Shown piece after piece: positions 1 to 8,051 of a stretch of 64,000 nucleotides of DNA. The notes under the pieces were generated by a model, which ran no database searches, was not told the DNA's origin, and saw only the letters and a program-made list of their open reading frames with translations. The stretch comes from Phytohabitans flavus (GTDB lineage: Bacteria > Actinomycetota > Actinomycetes > Mycobacteriales > Micromonosporaceae), in NCBI RefSeq assembly GCF_011764545.1, contig NZ_AP022870.1, positions 1-64,000 of the forward strand, written 5' to 3'. The first letter of the stretch is position 1. Each line of letters begins with the position of its first letter. The position numbers and the translations under genes were made by a program.

Positions 1-51
1 CCGGGCACCGTCCAGGCCGAGGCGGTGCAGCTCGTCGCTCAGGTCGCCCAT
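1..51 (-). CDS. start of an unidentified gene running off the left edge
   Basis: An ATG at 51 on the minus strand opens a frame that begins MGDLSDELHRLGLDGAR and leaves the window. The start lies 13 bases inside the end of the synthetase-like gene, which is a typical translationally coupled overlap, so it is probably the next gene of the same operon. Only 17 residues are visible, so no function can be given. It could also be a chance start. Confidence 0.3.
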   Translation of the reverse strand, partial: MGDLSDELHRLGLDGAR

Positions 52-1103
52 TCGTACACCTCTCCCTCGTGCAGGCCGGCGTAGATCCGGTCCCGCAGCG
101 CGTTTGCCTCGGCCGCGGTGAGCGTGCGGGTCAGGTCGCGCAGGACCACGCGGAGCAGCACGTTCTTCTGTCCCGGCCGCAGTCCCATTCTGGCCCGCGC
201 GGAGTCGGGCAGCTCGGCGTACCCGGTCTCGGACCGCACGACGATCTCCTCGACCGCGGCGGCGTCCGGCCCGAGCAGGTCGCGCACCCGGTCGCCGAGC
301 AGCTCGGCGTCGAGGTCTCCGGCGACCGCGAGGGAGAGGTCGCGGTGCGTCGGAGGCATGGTGGAGACCGGCCGGTACGGCGAGAGGTCGCCCATCTGCG
401 CCGCCACCCTCGGGTCGGCGGAGCGGAGCAGCCGGATGTCGTCGACACCCTTGGCGAGCATCACGAGCCGGTCGAGGCCGAGCCCCATGGCCAGCCCGCT
501 CGCGCCGCCGGTCACCTCGGGGTGGGCCAGCCCGCACTCGCCGATCTCCACATCGCCGACGTAGATCTCGCGTCCGGCGAGCGTGTACGGGTGCGTGTTG
601 GGCTGCGTGCGCCACGGAAGGCCGGGCAGCACCGCCGCCACCACCAGGCCGATCATGTGCACGAGGTCGGCCTCGGTCAGTGGGGGCCCGGACCGGCGGA
701 TCCGCCACAGGTCGAGCTGGTGCGGCTCACCCACGTGCCGGTGGTCGATCACGTCCCGCCGGTAGCAGACGCCGGGCACGCTGAGCAGTACGTCCGGCAG
801 CGCGTTGGCGTCCAGCAGGGCGGGGATGCGGGCGGTGGTGTGCGAGCGGAACATGCGCTCGCCGTCCAGGTAGCGGCTGTAGCGGCTGTCCCGGGTGACA
901 GCCTCGGGCGAGTACCGCAGCCGGTCGTAGTTGTCGGTAACGGAAACGATGCGCGGGCCGGGGTCGCGGCGCACGGGGATCACCCAGGCACGGGCCAGCG
1001 CGTACTCGATGGCGGACACCACGTGCTGCATCGCGTGTTCGCCGGCTTCGGGGTCGGTCAGGTCGCGCAGGCTCAGTGCCGCGCTCAGCTCATCGGGAGT
1101 CAT
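39..1103 (-). CDS. monomeric phenylalanyl-tRNA synthetase-like protein (catalytic domain plus FDX-ACB domain)
   Basis: A 354-residue protein. The first two thirds carry a class II aminoacyl-tRNA synthetase core: a motif-2-like segment around PGVCYRRDVIDHRH (about residue 105) and a motif-3 segment GLGLDRLVML (about 230). The last ~100 residues look like a ferredoxin-fold anticodon-binding domain (PYRPVSTMPPTHRDLSLAV onward). This catalytic plus FDX-ACB order matches the single-chain mitochondrial type rather than bacterial alpha2beta2 PheRS, so it is probably a paralogue rather than the housekeeping enzyme. The start at 1103 is chosen because a GAGGA box lies 7 bases upstream and the synthetase fold begins there; the frame stays open further upstream. 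It may charge a tRNA with Phe or an analogue, or serve a tRNA-dependent side pathway. The substrate cannot be read from sequence. Confidence 0.78.
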   Translation of the reverse strand: MTPDELSAALSLRDLTDPEAGEHAMQHVVSAIEYALARAWVIPVRRDPGPRIVSVTDNYDRLRYSPEAVTRDSRYSRYLDGERMFRSHTTARIPALLDANALPDVLLSVPGVCYRRDVIDHRHVGEPHQLDLWRIRRSGPPLTEADLVHMIGLVVAAVLPGLPWRTQPNTHPYTLAGREIYVGDVEIGECGLAHPEVTGGASGLAMGLGLDRLVMLAKGVDDIRLLRSADPRVAAQMGDLSPYRPVSTMPPTHRDLSLAVAGDLDAELLGDRVRDLLGPDAAAVEEIVVRSETGYAELPDSARARMGLRPGQKNVLLRVVLRDLTRTLTAAEANALRDRIYAGLHEGEVYEWAT

Positions 1104-1130
1104 CGGTGGTCCTCGAAAAGAGATGGTGGA

Positions 1131-1167
1131 GGAAAGAAACGAGCCCCCCGGCGTGGCCGGGGGCTCG
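1131..1167 (-). terminator. attenuator-like hairpin in the leader of the synthetase-like gene
   Basis: A 9-bp perfect stem (1140-1148 with 1159-1167, GC-rich, 10-nt loop) is followed on the minus strand by TTTCTTTCC, ending about 27 bases before the ATG at 1103. A hairpin with a T-rich tail between promoter and start codon is the form of a transcription attenuator. I found no clear Phe-rich leader peptide. Confidence 0.5.
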
Positions 1168-1308
1168 TCTCGCACCGTCTCCGTCAGCGCAGCCGCGGTC
1201 GCCCACCGGTCACCCGGGGGCGCGGAAATCGCGTCGCGGCGTACGTCACCCGTCGAGTGTGCCGCGCCCAGCCCCGGCCAGGCAAGCCGGTTGCGGCAGG
1301 ATGTCGGC

Positions 1309-2160
1309 GTGACCGAGAAGATCCTGCTGGACACCGACATCGGTTCGGACATCGACGACGCGGTCTGCCTCGCGTACCTGCTCGCCCAGCCGAGCTGCGA
1401 CCTCCTCGGCATCACCACGGTCACCGGCGAGGCGACGAAGCGCGCGATGCTGGCCTCCGCCCTGTGCCGGGTGGCCGGAGCGGACGTGCCGATCCGGCCG
1501 GGCACGGAGACCACGCTGTCCGGTACGCCGTCGCCGCAGGCGCTCGCCCACCAGGCCGACCGCGTCGTCGGCTGGCCGCACGAGACGGAGTTCGTGCCGG
1601 ACGACGCGGTCGACTTCCTGGCCCGGACGATCCGCGAACACCGGGGCGAGGTCACGCTGCTGACGGTCGGCCCGCTCACCAACGCCGCCCTGCTCTTCGA
1701 CCGCCATCCCGACGTCGCCGCGCTGCTGAAGGCGCTCGTCCTGATGGGTGGCCGCTACACGACCGAGGGCAAGCCGGAGTGGAACATCGGGTGCGACCCG
1801 GCCGCCGCCGCCCAGGTGTTCGCCGCGCCGGTGCCCCGCGTCCGCGCGCTGGGCCTCGACGTGACCCGCCAGGTGTACATGGACGCGGACGCCTTCAGTG
1901 CCCGCTGCACCGCGCCACTGCTGCGGCCGGTGCGCGACTTCGCCGCCGTGTGGTTCGCCGAGCGGGATGGCATCTACTTCCACGACCCGCTCGCGGCGGT
2001 CGCCATCTTCGACGACGAGGTCTGCGCTTTCACCCGTGGCGAGGTGACGGTCGCCGCGGACGGGGCGACCGTGTGGCAGCCCCGCCCGGACGGCCGGCAC
2101 GAGGTGGCGACGGCAGTCGACCCGGCCCGCTTCTTCACCGACTACTTTGGAGTGTTCTGA
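1309..2160 (+). CDS. nucleoside hydrolase (IUNH family)
   Basis: A 283-residue protein of normal family length. The N-terminal DTDIGSDIDDAV is the aspartate-rich calcium-binding signature of inosine-uridine nucleoside hydrolases. Further family landmarks are LLTVGPLTN, LVLMGG, an EWNIGCDP segment and the C-terminal HDPLA. The family hydrolyses the N-glycosidic bond of ribonucleosides to base plus ribose in salvage. The GTG at 1309 is preceded by GGCAGGA, and the family signature starts a few residues in, so the longer upstream frame is not used. The gene converges with the methyltransferase-like gene, with 4 bases between the stops. Substrate preference is unknown. Confidence 0.9.
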   Translation: MTEKILLDTDIGSDIDDAVCLAYLLAQPSCDLLGITTVTGEATKRAMLASALCRVAGADVPIRPGTETTLSGTPSPQALAHQADRVVGWPHETEFVPDDAVDFLARTIREHRGEVTLLTVGPLTNAALLFDRHPDVAALLKALVLMGGRYTTEGKPEWNIGCDPAAAAQVFAAPVPRVRALGLDVTRQVYMDADAFSARCTAPLLRPVRDFAAVWFAERDGIYFHDPLAAVAIFDDEVCAFTRGEVTVAADGATVWQPRPDGRHEVATAVDPARFFTDYFGVF

Positions 2161-2164
2161 TCCG

Positions 2165-2908
2165 CTACCACGGCGGTGCGGGGCCGGACGTGGAGTACAG
2201 CGGATGGCCGCGCAGCACCAGCCCCGAGCTCGGTTCGCTGAGGAGCTGGCACAGGCGGTCGAGCTCGGCCGGTCCCAGGCCGGCCGCCAGGAAGTGGTGC
2301 CGGTGGCGGACCAGGTCCACCGCCATCAGCAGGGCGCCCGGGTCGCCGGCGGCCCAGACCGGTACGTGGATCTGGGTGTCCACTGTGACCAGACCGGCGG
2401 TGCGGGCGGCGGCGTGAGCGCGGACGGCCCACGTCGGGTCGGCGCCGAGGCCGGGCAGGATCTTCCGCGTGAGCAGCCGCAGGAATCGCTCGACCAGGTC
2501 GGCGTCGCGCGGGCTGGGCGCGTGCAGCACCGCCTCCTCCGGCCACACGTGCCAGTCCTCGACCACCAGCGTCCCGCCGGGGCCGAGCGCGGCGACCAGC
2601 CGGCGCAGCAACGCCTCCGGGCGTGGTACCCGCATGAGCAGCAGGCGCGCGCGGATCAGCCGGTACCGGCCGGGCGCCAGGACGGCGGGCGGGAGCGGGT
2701 CGCCGGGGGCGCTGACCACCTCGCCGTCCGGACCCACCCGGTCGCGGAGCCACACGGGTACCGCGCTGCCGGCCGGTCCCAGGTCCAGGCAGCGCGTACC
2801 GGTCAGGTGCGGCAGCCCGGCCAGCCGCGCGATGCTGAACGTGTCGAGCGCGGCGGCCAGGTACACCTCCCGGCGCACGTCCAGCTCGGCGGTGCTGGCC
2901 GCTCTCAT
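2165..2908 (-). CDS. SAM-dependent methyltransferase-like protein
   Basis: A 247-residue protein. A CLDLGPAGSAVPVWL segment near residue 40 resembles the glycine-rich SAM motif I, and LGPGGTLVVEDWHVWP near residue 115 resembles the post-motif-III strand of class I methyltransferases. The central part also follows the Rossmann pattern. The motif I glycines are atypical, so catalysis is not certain. The ATG overlaps the stop of the upstream lipoprotein gene in an ATGA, so the two are translated together. Linkage to a substrate-binding lipoprotein suggests action on, or synthesis of, an imported small molecule, but the substrate cannot be inferred. Confidence 0.6.
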   Translation of the reverse strand: MRAASTAELDVRREVYLAAALDTFSIARLAGLPHLTGTRCLDLGPAGSAVPVWLRDRVGPDGEVVSAPGDPLPPAVLAPGRYRLIRARLLLMRVPRPEALLRRLVAALGPGGTLVVEDWHVWPEEAVLHAPSPRDADLVERFLRLLTRKILPGLGADPTWAVRAHAAARTAGLVTVDTQIHVPVWAAGDPGALLMAVDLVRHRHHFLAAGLGPAELDRLCQLLSEPSSGLVLRGHPLYSTSGPAPPW

Positions 2909-3915
2909 CGGACCTGACCGCTGACGAAGTCGAACGCGACGAGGTCGGCGGTGGGCAGCTCGCCCGCGATGATGCTGGTACCGCGCAGGATGGCGATGGC
3001 GCGGGCCACCCGGGCGCCGTCGAAGGCACCGACCACGCCGTTGGCGCGGATGTACGGCTCCATCAGCGCCACCTCGGCCGCCGCTGTGGCGGGGTCGGTC
3101 GTGGGCACGTACTTGCGCAGGATCTGGCCGGTCTCCTCGGGGTGCTCGATCGAGTACACGAGGCCCTCCATGAGCGCGCCGGCGAAGCGCCGTACCAGGT
3201 CGGGGTCCTCGCGGATCACCTTTGTGGAGGCGATGAGCGCGTTGCCGTACAGGTCGGTGAGCACGTCCGAGTACGGGAGCACGACCGCCGTCCGGCCGCC
3301 CGCCGCCTTCTCGACCGCGGGCCGCGCCACCACGAACTGGCCGACGCCGTCGACCTGGCCGGTGGCGAGCAGCTTCGGCATCTGGGACGCTTCGACGCCG
3401 ATCCACTTCACGGTGCTCGCGTCCACGCCGGCGAGCTTGGCGTACGCGGGGAATAGCAGCCACGGCGCGCCGCCCTGCACCCCGCCGATCGTTCGTCCGG
3501 CCAGGTCTCGGGGAGTGTTGACGCCGGTCGCGGCGAGCGCGGTGACGGAGTTGAGCGTGCGCTGCTGGATCGCCGCGATGGCGCGTACGTCCTCGCGGTA
3601 CTTGCCGTTGCCAAGCACGATCATCACGGCGGAGAGGTCGTTGGCGGAGAACTGGGCGCGTCCCGAGGCGAGCAGCCCGAGGTTCTCCGTCGTGCCGGAG
3701 CCGGGCCGGATCTCCACCTCGATGCCGGCGGCGGCGAAGAAGCCCTTCTCCTTCGCCACCCACGCGTAGGACTCGCGGCCGAACGCCCCGACCGCGGTCA
3801 GGTAGGTCACCTTGTCTGGCGGCGCGCTTGCCGGCGCGTCACCGCCGCTGTCGCAGGCGCCCGCCGCTAGGAGCACCACGAGTGCGGCGGCGGAGACGCG
3901 CTTGACGAGGTTCAC
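2905..3915 (-). CDS. ABC transporter substrate-binding lipoprotein, NMT1/THI5-like
   Basis: A 336-residue protein. The N-terminus has basic residues, a hydrophobic stretch and a lipobox ending in AAGAC, so it should be lipidated at that Cys and exported. The mature part has the NMT1/SsuA-like periplasmic fold signature: GFFAAAGIEVEI, then LLASGRAQF, then TPRDLAGRTIGG. The family binds nitrate, sulfonates, thiamine precursors or aromatic sulfonates. The GTG at 3915 is chosen because GGAGGA lies 5 bases upstream. No permease or ATPase follows in the operon, only the methyltransferase-like gene, so the partner subunits must lie elsewhere. The ligand is unknown. Confidence 0.85.
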   Translation of the reverse strand: MNLVKRVSAAALVVLLAAGACDSGGDAPASAPPDKVTYLTAVGAFGRESYAWVAKEKGFFAAAGIEVEIRPGSGTTENLGLLASGRAQFSANDLSAVMIVLGNGKYREDVRAIAAIQQRTLNSVTALAATGVNTPRDLAGRTIGGVQGGAPWLLFPAYAKLAGVDASTVKWIGVEASQMPKLLATGQVDGVGQFVVARPAVEKAAGGRTAVVLPYSDVLTDLYGNALIASTKVIREDPDLVRRFAGALMEGLVYSIEHPEETGQILRKYVPTTDPATAAAEVALMEPYIRANGVVGAFDGARVARAIAILRGTSIIAGELPTADLVAFDFVSGQVR

Positions 3916-4000
3916 GTTTTCCTCCGGATGGGAAAGGGGCGGGCGCACCCGCGCATGCGGCGCCTATGCGGGAGGCACGCGGGTACGCCCGCCGGTCTCG

Positions 4001-4037
4001 CCCAGCGGTGCCGAATCGGTGCCGGTACACCGCTGGG
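4001..4037 (-). promoter_or_regulatory. inverted repeat in the leader of the NMT1-like lipoprotein gene
   Basis: CCCAGCGGTG (4001-4010) and CACCGCTGGG (4028-4037) form a perfect 10-bp inverted repeat around a 17-base centre that holds a smaller CCG/CGG repeat. It lies 86-122 bases upstream of the GTG at 3915. It could be an operator or an RNA hairpin. The conserved core motifs of a TPP riboswitch are not present. Confidence 0.4.
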
Positions 4038-4090
4038 GAGTCGTTTTAACGGGGGTGGATCGGGCCGCGTCTCGCACACGCGCCCCGTGA

Positions 4091-4492
4091 CCGGGATCAA
4101 GGAATGCCTCCCGGCCGGTCATTTGCAAGATTTCACAGAGGCCTTTCCTGGCTGTGCCTTTTCGTGGTCGTACTGCAAGCTCGATCAAGGTGTCGCGCTC
4201 GCTCGGAAGTACATTCTCAACGGCGAATTGTTGGAGCAAGTACAGCAGCAAAAATGCGTTATGCCACCAGCCAGTGGTATCCATGGCCCAAGGCGTTTCC
4301 CCTGGCTCAGCCGGGCCGGAAGCCATTGGGGAAATGTCAAAAGAACAGTTTCCATGCCACCCCTGGCACCCGCTGACCACGCCGTGGTAAAACACTGTCC
4401 GGATACGGGCGGCTCGCACCCGTTCGCTTCCTCTTTCGCACGAGCCTTTCCACACCAGGCCCCGCCTACAGGTCCCTTTCGAGAGGTGGAAA
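4091..4492. other. intergenic region upstream of the first XRE regulator
   Basis: About 400 bases without a supported gene, noticeably less GC-rich than the flanks. Short imperfect inverted repeats occur (for example TGCCAC...GTGGTA near 4262-4279, and a bulged GGAAA/TTTCC pair near 4330-4353). They could be the operator region of the downstream regulator. I see no convincing promoter hexamers. Confidence 0.35.
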
Positions 4493-5365
4493 TTGCCAAC
4501 CAAACGAGAACAGTTCGTGCAGACCATTCGCGCCCAGTGGCTCGGCCAGCGAATGCGCGAGCTACGCGAGGAGCGCGGCCTGACGCTCAAGTACATCGCC
4601 GCGTATCTCGGCGTGGAGTTCTCCACGCTCGCGCGCTACGAGCGGGCCGAGTGGCCGTTCCGGCGCGACCACGTGACCGCCCTGCTCGACGTCTACGGGG
4701 TGTACGAGGAGCGCGAGCGCGCCCAGCTCGTGCAGCTCGCCCAGGACGCCTGGCGGGTCAACCGTTGGGACGACGACTTCGAAGGCACCGTCTACGACCA
4801 GACGTTCGTGGACTACCCGTGGCTCGAGTCGCGGTCCGAGGAGATCTGTACGTACTCCACGATGGTGTTCCCCGGGCTGCTCCAGACGCGCGACTACGCG
4901 GAATCGGTGATCCGGTACACCGAGGGCGTGCAGGCCAACCAGCAGAAGATCGACCGCTGGGTGCGGCTGCGCATGGAGCGGCAGCTCATCCTCGACGAAA
5001 AGCCGCCGAAGCGCCTCGCCGCGCTCGTGGAGGAGTCCGTGCTGCACCGGCCGATCGGGGGCCGCTTGGTGCTTCGGGCCCAGCTCGAGCACCTCGCTCG
5101 GGCGGTGGAGCGGCCCCACGTCGAGATCCGCGTGATCCCTACCCGGATCGGGCTCCAGGCCGGGCTGAGCGGCAGCTTCACGCTCTTCAAGATGCAGCGG
5201 CCGTACCCGGAGGTGGCCTATGTGGAGCATCTGGGCGGGCGGCTGTTCATGGAGGCTTCGCGCGCACACCGGTACTCCAAGGCGTACGATGCCTTGCGGG
5301 AGGTCGCACTCAGCGCGCCTGAGTCGATGGCGCTCATCGCAACACTCGCAGAGGAGTTGTCATGA
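4493..5365 (+). CDS. XRE-family regulator with DUF5753 domain
   Basis: A 290-residue protein. Residues ~15-75 form an HTH_31-type helix-turn-helix (RMRELREERGLTLKYIAAYL, then FSTLARYERAEWP). The remainder is the DUF5753 sensor-like domain (PGLLQTRDYAESVI and the C-terminal GGRLFMEA). Such proteins occur in dozens of copies in actinomycetes and pair with DUF397 proteins in development and antibiotic control. The start is TTG at 4493, supported by GAGAGGTGG just upstream. The stop overlaps the ATG of the DUF397 gene (ATGA), so the pair is translationally coupled. It is closely similar to the copy at 28697-29599. Confidence 0.92.
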   Translation: MPTKREQFVQTIRAQWLGQRMRELREERGLTLKYIAAYLGVEFSTLARYERAEWPFRRDHVTALLDVYGVYEERERAQLVQLAQDAWRVNRWDDDFEGTVYDQTFVDYPWLESRSEEICTYSTMVFPGLLQTRDYAESVIRYTEGVQANQQKIDRWVRLRMERQLILDEKPPKRLAALVEESVLHRPIGGRLVLRAQLEHLARAVERPHVEIRVIPTRIGLQAGLSGSFTLFKMQRPYPEVAYVEHLGGRLFMEASRAHRYSKAYDALREVALSAPESMALIATLAEELS

Positions 5366-5580
5366 GCGAGTCACTGCCAGGAGTCGCCTGGCACGTCAGC
5401 ACCCGCAGCGATGGTCTCGGCGGCAATTGTGTCGAGGCTGGTCCGCTCGCCGATGGCAGTGGACGGGTCGCGGTGCGGCACAGCAAGTCACCGGACGGCG
5501 CCACGATCGTCTACACCCGCGACGAGTGGGAGGCGTTCGTCGGCGGCGTGAAGGACGGGGAGTTCGACTTCACCGCCTGA
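5362..5580 (+). CDS. DUF397 protein, partner of the XRE/DUF5753 regulator
   Basis: A 72-residue small acidic protein with the DUF397 pattern: W near the start, a GGNCVE segment (about residue 20), VAVRHSKSPDGATIVYTRDEW in the middle and a final F-x-F. It is coupled by ATGA overlap to the upstream regulator. The family is thought to act as the cognate small partner of these regulators, often proposed to be toxin-like and restrained by them. The mechanism is not settled. A strong terminator follows 13 bases downstream. Confidence 0.92.
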   Translation: MSESLPGVAWHVSTRSDGLGGNCVEAGPLADGSGRVAVRHSKSPDGATIVYTRDEWEAFVGGVKDGEFDFTA

Positions 5581-5592
5581 CGGGTCCGCACT

Positions 5593-5622
5593 GATTGGGG
5601 GCAGGCGAGCCTGCCCCCAATC
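5593..5622. terminator. bidirectional hairpin terminator
   Basis: A perfect 14-bp stem (GATTGGGGGCAGGC at 5593-5606 paired with 5609-5622) with a minimal GA loop sits between the convergent DUF397 gene (ends 5580) and the minus-strand operon (ends 5644). There is no long T tract, but its position and strength fit a bidirectional terminator. Confidence 0.75.
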
Positions 5623-5643
5623 TGGGTCCACCCACGCGTCAGC

Positions 5644-5970
5644 TCAGGGTTGGTGCCACCACTCGATTTCGGTGACCGCGGCACCCGCCACCACCACCGT
5701 GCCGGCGGGCTCGGTCGCCGTGCGCCAGATGACGTACGGGCCGGCCGGCAGCGCGGGAAACACCGCGGTGTAACGGACCCCGCTCGAGACGTGTCGTGCG
5801 CGTACGGCGACGTGTGTGCGTACCGCCGGGTCCTGGTCCTTCGGGCTGATTTCGATCTCGTGGCCGTGCCACTCCGGACCCGTCACGATGACGAGCGCGC
5901 CTGTGTTTCCGCCGATGTCGAGCATCACACTGCCCACACTGGACGGTCCGAGTAGGTGTTGGGTGCTCAT
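5644..5970 (-). CDS. small hypothetical protein of the DUF4331 operon
   Basis: A 108-residue protein beginning MSTQHLLGPSSVGSVMLDIG. It is rich in beta-strand-forming segments (GALVIVTG, HVAVRARHV, RYTAVFPALP, YVIWR) and ends in WWHQP; no cysteine or membrane segment is seen. The ATG overlaps the stop of the DUF4331 gene (ATGA), so it is made with it. The predicted all-beta fold could be an accessory or chaperone to the DUF4331 protein. No family function is known to me. Confidence 0.75.
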   Translation of the reverse strand: MSTQHLLGPSSVGSVMLDIGGNTGALVIVTGPEWHGHEIEISPKDQDPAVRTHVAVRARHVSSGVRYTAVFPALPAGPYVIWRTATEPAGTVVVAGAAVTEIEWWHQP

Positions 5971-7331
5971 GACGGGTTGTTGAAGCCGTCGTAGGGGACG
6001 CCGAGGTAGGGGAAGCGGGCCAGGAAGGGCGCGGTCACGTCGTCCGCGCTCAGCCCCTGCTCCAGGATCGCGACCGCGTCGTCTGGCTTGAACTCCTTGT
6101 CCACCAAGGCGAACGTCGCACCCGCCACCGCCCGCAGCGAGATGGAGACCACGTCGTCCCGCACCCGCCGCCCGTTCGGAAAGCCGGCCAGGTCTCCGCC
6201 GAGCACACCGAGCCGGTTCTCCTTCTTGCTCGGCTTGATGTCCGTGTTGAGCCGCAGCATGTCGGCCTGGATCTCGCCGGTGCTGTTGGTGAAGCCGTCG
6301 ATGAGCCCGGCTGGGATGCCGGTCAGCAGCACGGCCACCAGGTCCGCCCGTGCCGTCTTCGCCTTGTTGAGCGCGTCCAGGTTGTCGAAGACGCCGGGGT
6401 ACAGCACGGGCAGGAGCCGGGCGAGCTCGGGCTGCTCCACGAACTGGACGAAGTTCTTGTCCTCGGTCGGCGGAAGGCTGTTCCACAGGTCCTTTTTGGA
6501 CATCGGCACGACAACTTCGTTGAAGAGCGGGTTGCCGAGCCGCGACACCTGCACGTTCGGCCCGACGTACACGTCGTCGCTGTTGTTTCCGTGCAGCACG
6601 CGCACCTGGCGCCGGCTCGCGGTGGTCCACACGCCGATCACCGGGCTGGACTTGCCGCGCAGGTCCTTGATGGGCACCTGGAGCGCGATGCTGTGCACGT
6701 TGACCTTGTCCGTGGCGTTGACCGCCTCGCCCGCCTCCTGAAAGGCCTTCTGGCCGAGCAGGTGCAGGTTCTGGAACGGGCGGAGCGTGCCCAGGTCGAA
6801 GATCGAGCCGAGGTCCACGAAGAAGCCCTCGGCCCGCTGGCCCGCGAAGACCTTCTCGCCGGTCTTCAGCTTGAAGGTGGCGTCCGCCGCGAGCCCCTTG
6901 TAGTCCGGGATGGACAGTGGCCCGACGTTCACCGGTGGGCAGGGCACGTTGCGGGCCAGCACCTTCGCGCCGCCGTTGCCGTCTACTTTGGTCACGCTGT
7001 AGAACTGCCGCCGGTTCCAGTTTTCGCTGTCCAGCGCCTCGATCGGGCCGGTGTTGTAGAGGAACGTGTTCTCGTCGTTCAGCTTCGTCTCAAAGCGGAA
7101 CTGGTATGTCACATCCGCGTGGCCGTCGCCGTTGTTGTCGACGTGGATCTCGTACAGCACGTCGTCGCCGAACTCGAAGAAGTTGGGGCCGGCGGCGGGG
7201 GTCTGTAGCGGCACGTAGTTGGCGATCAGCGTGACCGTGTCGGGATGGTCGGGGCTGACGAACGCGTACAGGTCGGTGCTGTCCGCCACCGGATCCTTGG
7301 AGATTTCCGGGGCCTCACGATGAGAAGACAT
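5967..7331 (-). CDS. DUF4331 domain protein
   Basis: A 454-residue protein. The start MSSHREAPEISKDPVADSTD is the DUF4331 hallmark, followed by DLYAFVSPDHPDTVTLIANY and acidic DNNGDGHADV, which resembles a calcium-binding loop. Other family segments are ENTFLYNTGPI and the C-terminal FPYLGVPYDGF. The biochemical role of DUF4331 is unknown. There is no signal peptide on this copy, although its operon neighbour upstream (7379-7624) carries a Tat signal, so the complex could be exported through that partner or act in the cytoplasm. It lies second in a three-gene minus-strand operon, with a 47-base gap upstream and a 4-base overlap downstream. Confidence 0.88.
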   Translation of the reverse strand: MSSHREAPEISKDPVADSTDLYAFVSPDHPDTVTLIANYVPLQTPAAGPNFFEFGDDVLYEIHVDNNGDGHADVTYQFRFETKLNDENTFLYNTGPIEALDSENWNRRQFYSVTKVDGNGGAKVLARNVPCPPVNVGPLSIPDYKGLAADATFKLKTGEKVFAGQRAEGFFVDLGSIFDLGTLRPFQNLHLLGQKAFQEAGEAVNATDKVNVHSIALQVPIKDLRGKSSPVIGVWTTASRRQVRVLHGNNSDDVYVGPNVQVSRLGNPLFNEVVVPMSKKDLWNSLPPTEDKNFVQFVEQPELARLLPVLYPGVFDNLDALNKAKTARADLVAVLLTGIPAGLIDGFTNSTGEIQADMLRLNTDIKPSKKENRLGVLGGDLAGFPNGRRVRDDVVSISLRAVAGATFALVDKEFKPDDAVAILEQGLSADDVTAPFLARFPYLGVPYDGFNNPS

Positions 7332-7378
7332 GCGGGAACCACCTAACAGGGCTCGGGGAAAGGGGAGAGGAGGCGCTA

Positions 7379-7624
7379 CTACTTGCGGCGTGCGGCCGCC
7401 TTGGCCATGCGTGCGGCCAGGTCGCGGTCGTGCACCTCGATGCGCCGCTCTCCGGCGAAGACGTCCAACCGACCTGTCCTCAGGTCCTTGACCTGCACCA
7501 CGATGGTCTCGCCGGATGCCGCTCCGGCCTCCTCGAACGCCTCGCTGAGGCTGGCCACGCTGACGACGGCCCCGCCGACTCCGACGGTGGCGGCGCCGAG
7601 CAGCACGTTGCGGCGGCTCAACAT
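7379..7624 (-). CDS. small Tat-exported protein, first gene of the DUF4331 operon
   Basis: An 81-residue protein starting MLSRRNVLLGAATVGVGGAV: a twin-arginine motif plus hydrophobic core, so Tat export is likely. The mature part (GETIVVQVKDLRTGRLDVF and a C-terminal AARMAKAAARRK) is small, beta-rich and basic at the end. The ATG at 7624 is preferred over a longer frame because it starts exactly at the signal peptide and has AAAGGGA upstream. It could dock with the larger DUF4331 protein. No enzyme signature is seen. Confidence 0.75.
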   Translation of the reverse strand: MLSRRNVLLGAATVGVGGAVVSVASLSEAFEEAGAASGETIVVQVKDLRTGRLDVFAGERRIEVHDRDLAARMAKAAARRK

Positions 7625-8051
7625 CGGCGTTCCCTTTGCCCGGTGGGCGTTTCTCACGGTCGTCCCTTCCAGAACGATGAACAGAGGACTTCCACCGGAC
7701 GCCCGTCCTGCCGGCATCGGTGGATACGGATGGTGACGGGGAAGGGTTCAACACGGCCGTGATCGCGCAGTGCGGCCTAAACCGGTTAGCGAGGGCACCC
7801 CGACGCCGCGGGTCGAGAAATGCGACGACCGCCGACGCGGTGGTGCTGCGACGGCGGTCGGAAGACTTATCGATGGGAGCGCTCCGGCAAGAATAGAACT
7901 AAATCACTGTCCTGGGAAGCTTTCCCACCCATCGGACACGAGGTGAACTCGCCGAGTCCGATAATCCGGATTTTCCCGAAGGGCGGCGTTACCTTCGGGT
8001 TTCCGGCCACTCGTGGCTGGGCATGCACGGTGAACGGGAGGGGGCAACACC
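7625..8051. other. divergent intergenic region
   Basis: About 430 bases between the minus-strand DUF4331 operon and the plus-strand small membrane protein; both promoters must lie here. A short stem (CCGAAGG near 7977 with CCTTCGG near 7993) precedes the plus-strand gene. I see no RNA gene and no clear hexamers. Confidence 0.4.

Noticed and set aside
69..2417. A 782-codon open frame on the plus strand across the first genes
   Set aside because: It is antisense to the synthetase-like gene and out of frame with the nucleoside hydrolase; its arginine/histidine/proline-rich composition is that of a high-GC shadow frame.
3916..4090. TPP riboswitch upstream of the NMT1/THI5-like gene
   Set aside because: The conserved CUGAGA and the second conserved TPP core segment are absent; only a simple inverted repeat is present.
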